Source: Prorocentrum cordatum (lineage: Eukaryota > Sar > Dinophyceae > Prorocentrales > Prorocentraceae). Taken from it: a stretch of 64,000 nt of DNA. Below the pieces are notes generated by a model. The model was not told where the DNA came from. It was given only the letters and a program-made list of their open reading frames with translations, and searched no databases. The position numbers were made by a program, and so were the translations under genes. The DNA is taken from contig CAUYUJ010009591.1 of NCBI GenBank assembly GCA_963575745.1, forward strand, positions 62,001-126,000. The letters run 5' to 3'. This document shows, piece after piece, positions 62,701 to 64,000 of this stretch (position 1 is the stretch's first letter; each line of letters begins with the position of its first letter).

Positions 62701-62951
62701 ACGCGGCCCTCCCAGCGGCCGCGCAGATCCCGAGAACTCACGATGGCGTCCGAATCGCTCATGATCCCGAGAACGCCGCTTGGCCGAGCGGGGGCGGGTG
62801 GTGAGCCCGCTCCTCCTCGGACACCCCTCGGGTCACCACTCCCTCCAGGGTCCCAGAACGTGAAACTTAAAACCCGCAGGGCCTCGACTCGTAGCCGCGG
62901 AGGTCTAGACTCGCGCCCATGGCGCATCTAAACAGCACGCGGCTCAAAGCC
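62701..62951. other. Junction between helicase and Copia remnants
   Basis: No conserved frame. CGAGAACTCACGATGGCGTC to GGCGCATCTAAACAGC could be intron or unrelated sequence replacing the helicase C terminus. Confidence 0.4.
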
Positions 62952-64000
62952 CTACTCGGACCACACCGGTGTTCTCTGCCCCCAAGGCTGGAAACGGGGG
63001 CTGGTCGTCCACCAAGTGTACTTGACCTGGCTCTGGGTGGCAACCGTCCTTCTGCGGTCGCCCTTCCTAGTCTTGAGCTTCACTGCTGGCTCGCTCGACC
63101 CCTCGATCGGAGCGCGCTGAGGCACCCCGCCGTCGCCGCCGAGCGGCAGGGCACCCGCGCGGCACCAACTCGGCCTCACACACGGGCAAAACCAAAATGT
63201 GAAGGAAAAGCTTAGCACAGCAAGCAAGAACCCTAGGCTCACGCCCGCCATCGGCACAGTCAGGCTCGCGTAGTTGCCCTCAGTCGCGACTTCTGGCATG
63301 GCCACTGGAGTCAACGCACTCCCGCCCATCTCCTGCCGTGCCCCGCACAGCTCGGTCGAGTCTCCCTGCGCCGCCGTGGGGGGCGACGCAGCCACTGCAA
63401 GCGACGCCATCAACTGCAAGTCGGTCGGCATGGCCCCGACTCCAGCTACCCGCGAGGTCCCTGGCGCGGGCACCTCCTTCAAACCGCAGCTCTCACGGAA
63501 CCACTCGAGGCGTGTCCGAGGCAACGCCTTTACGCCGAGATCAGCCAGGTTGTCGTCGCCAGCTACAGGCTCGATGGCGATGGCCCTCTTGGCTACCAAG
63601 TGCTGTATTCAAAACGTATTGGTGGCAAGGTGCTTGGTCCGCCCGATGCCCTGACGCCTCGCCAGCGCCCGCGCGCTCGAGCTGTCGCGTCGCCAGCTCA
63701 CGCGCACGCTGTAGCCCATGAACGTGAAGAGCGCCTTCAGCCCAAGCCCTTCGCTGAGGCCTCGAGCTCCAGCGTGCCACTCGGCTTCGCAGCTGCTACG
63801 GGACTGCGCGTCTTGGCGACCGCTGATCCCGAGCATTGGACACCCACGCGCAGTGATGTGCACGCTGGTCTGGCTCTTCGGCTCCTTCGTGTCGCCTGCC
63901 CAGTCGGAGTCTGTCCGCGCGACCGTGGCGCGGTGGGCTTGGTCATCCTCGCGCCCAGATCCCCCGCGCCCTTCAGGTACCTCGCCGGCCTCTCGAGGGC
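62952..64000 (-). pseudogene. Copia-type polyprotein end: RNase H, runs off window
   Basis: Minus strand, entering from the right edge. LERPARYLKGAGDLGAR lies in one frame (to about 63930), then after a shift TDSDWAGDTKEPKSQTS (63862-63914), ISGRQDAQSRSSCEAEWHAG (Glu of RNase H, about 63780-63820), VSWRRDSSSARALARRQGIG, TKHLATNTF then TGA (63609-63611), and in the same frame IQHLVAKRAIAIEPVAGDDN, LADLGVKALPRTRLEWF. This is the standard order of Ty1/Copia RNase H. The TGA replaces what is usually Trp or Leu in ...LWIQ. Downstream the frame stays open ~150 codons and contains a hydrophobic stretch (VSLGFLLAVLSFSFTFWF), possibly a membrane segment, to 62952. Confidence 0.85.

Overview
This window looks like nuclear DNA of a dinoflagellate. 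That is an inference, not a database match. It rests on high GC, very low gene density, abundant long microsatellites, an interstitial telomere-type tract of three CCCTAAA units, decayed non-LTR and Copia retroelements, and a UPF1-type helicase ORF. No rRNA, tRNA, dinoflagellate spliced-leader relic or intact housekeeping gene was recognised. Nearly all long open frames lie in repeats or are by-products of GC richness. A 100-base N run (54838-54937) marks a scaffold gap, so order and distance across it are uncertain.

Layout. 0-15 kb: a decayed pentanucleotide array, a NotI-containing satellite, and a nest of small inverted-repeat elements (families A, B, E and J below), dispersed repeats, ACC/CAT/CCT microsatellites and a hairpin-rich GCGA array. 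15-24 kb: a three-unit tandem repeat and copy 1 of a ~4.1-kb direct duplication, followed by ATC and CCT tracts. 24-31 kb: a decayed plus-strand gene, a 186-bp inverted-repeat element, a hairpin tandem repeat, one intact-looking basic-protein ORF (28250-28927, minus) and an RT scrap cut by a GAT microsatellite. 31-39 kb: TA/TACA low complexity, more foldbacks and two arrays phased at about 10 bp. 39.8-45.5 kb: two minus-strand hypothetical frames and copy 2 of the 4-kb duplication. 46-55 kb: further element copies, a decayed LINE-type reverse transcriptase (48965-50990, minus), a 10-bp satellite and a 36/41-bp minisatellite. 55-64 kb: more A, B and J elements, the RNase H end of a second non-LTR element, a helicase ORF broken by stops and frameshifts, and the end of a Copia polyprotein.

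How it fits together. This is a transposon graveyard in which small inverted-repeat elements, probably non-autonomous, outnumber coding elements. The same families recur, one is nested in another, and simple repeats sit inside or beside them. The best candidates for something undescribed are: the inverted-repeat families (A, seven copies; B with a GCCGATGCATCGGC core; J with GCAATA-rich arms); the 4-kb duplication whose two copies carry different lesions in the same reading frames and share a recurrent CCACCGCGG motif; and the RNase H ORF followed 116 bp later by a zinc-finger/UPF1-like helicase ORF.
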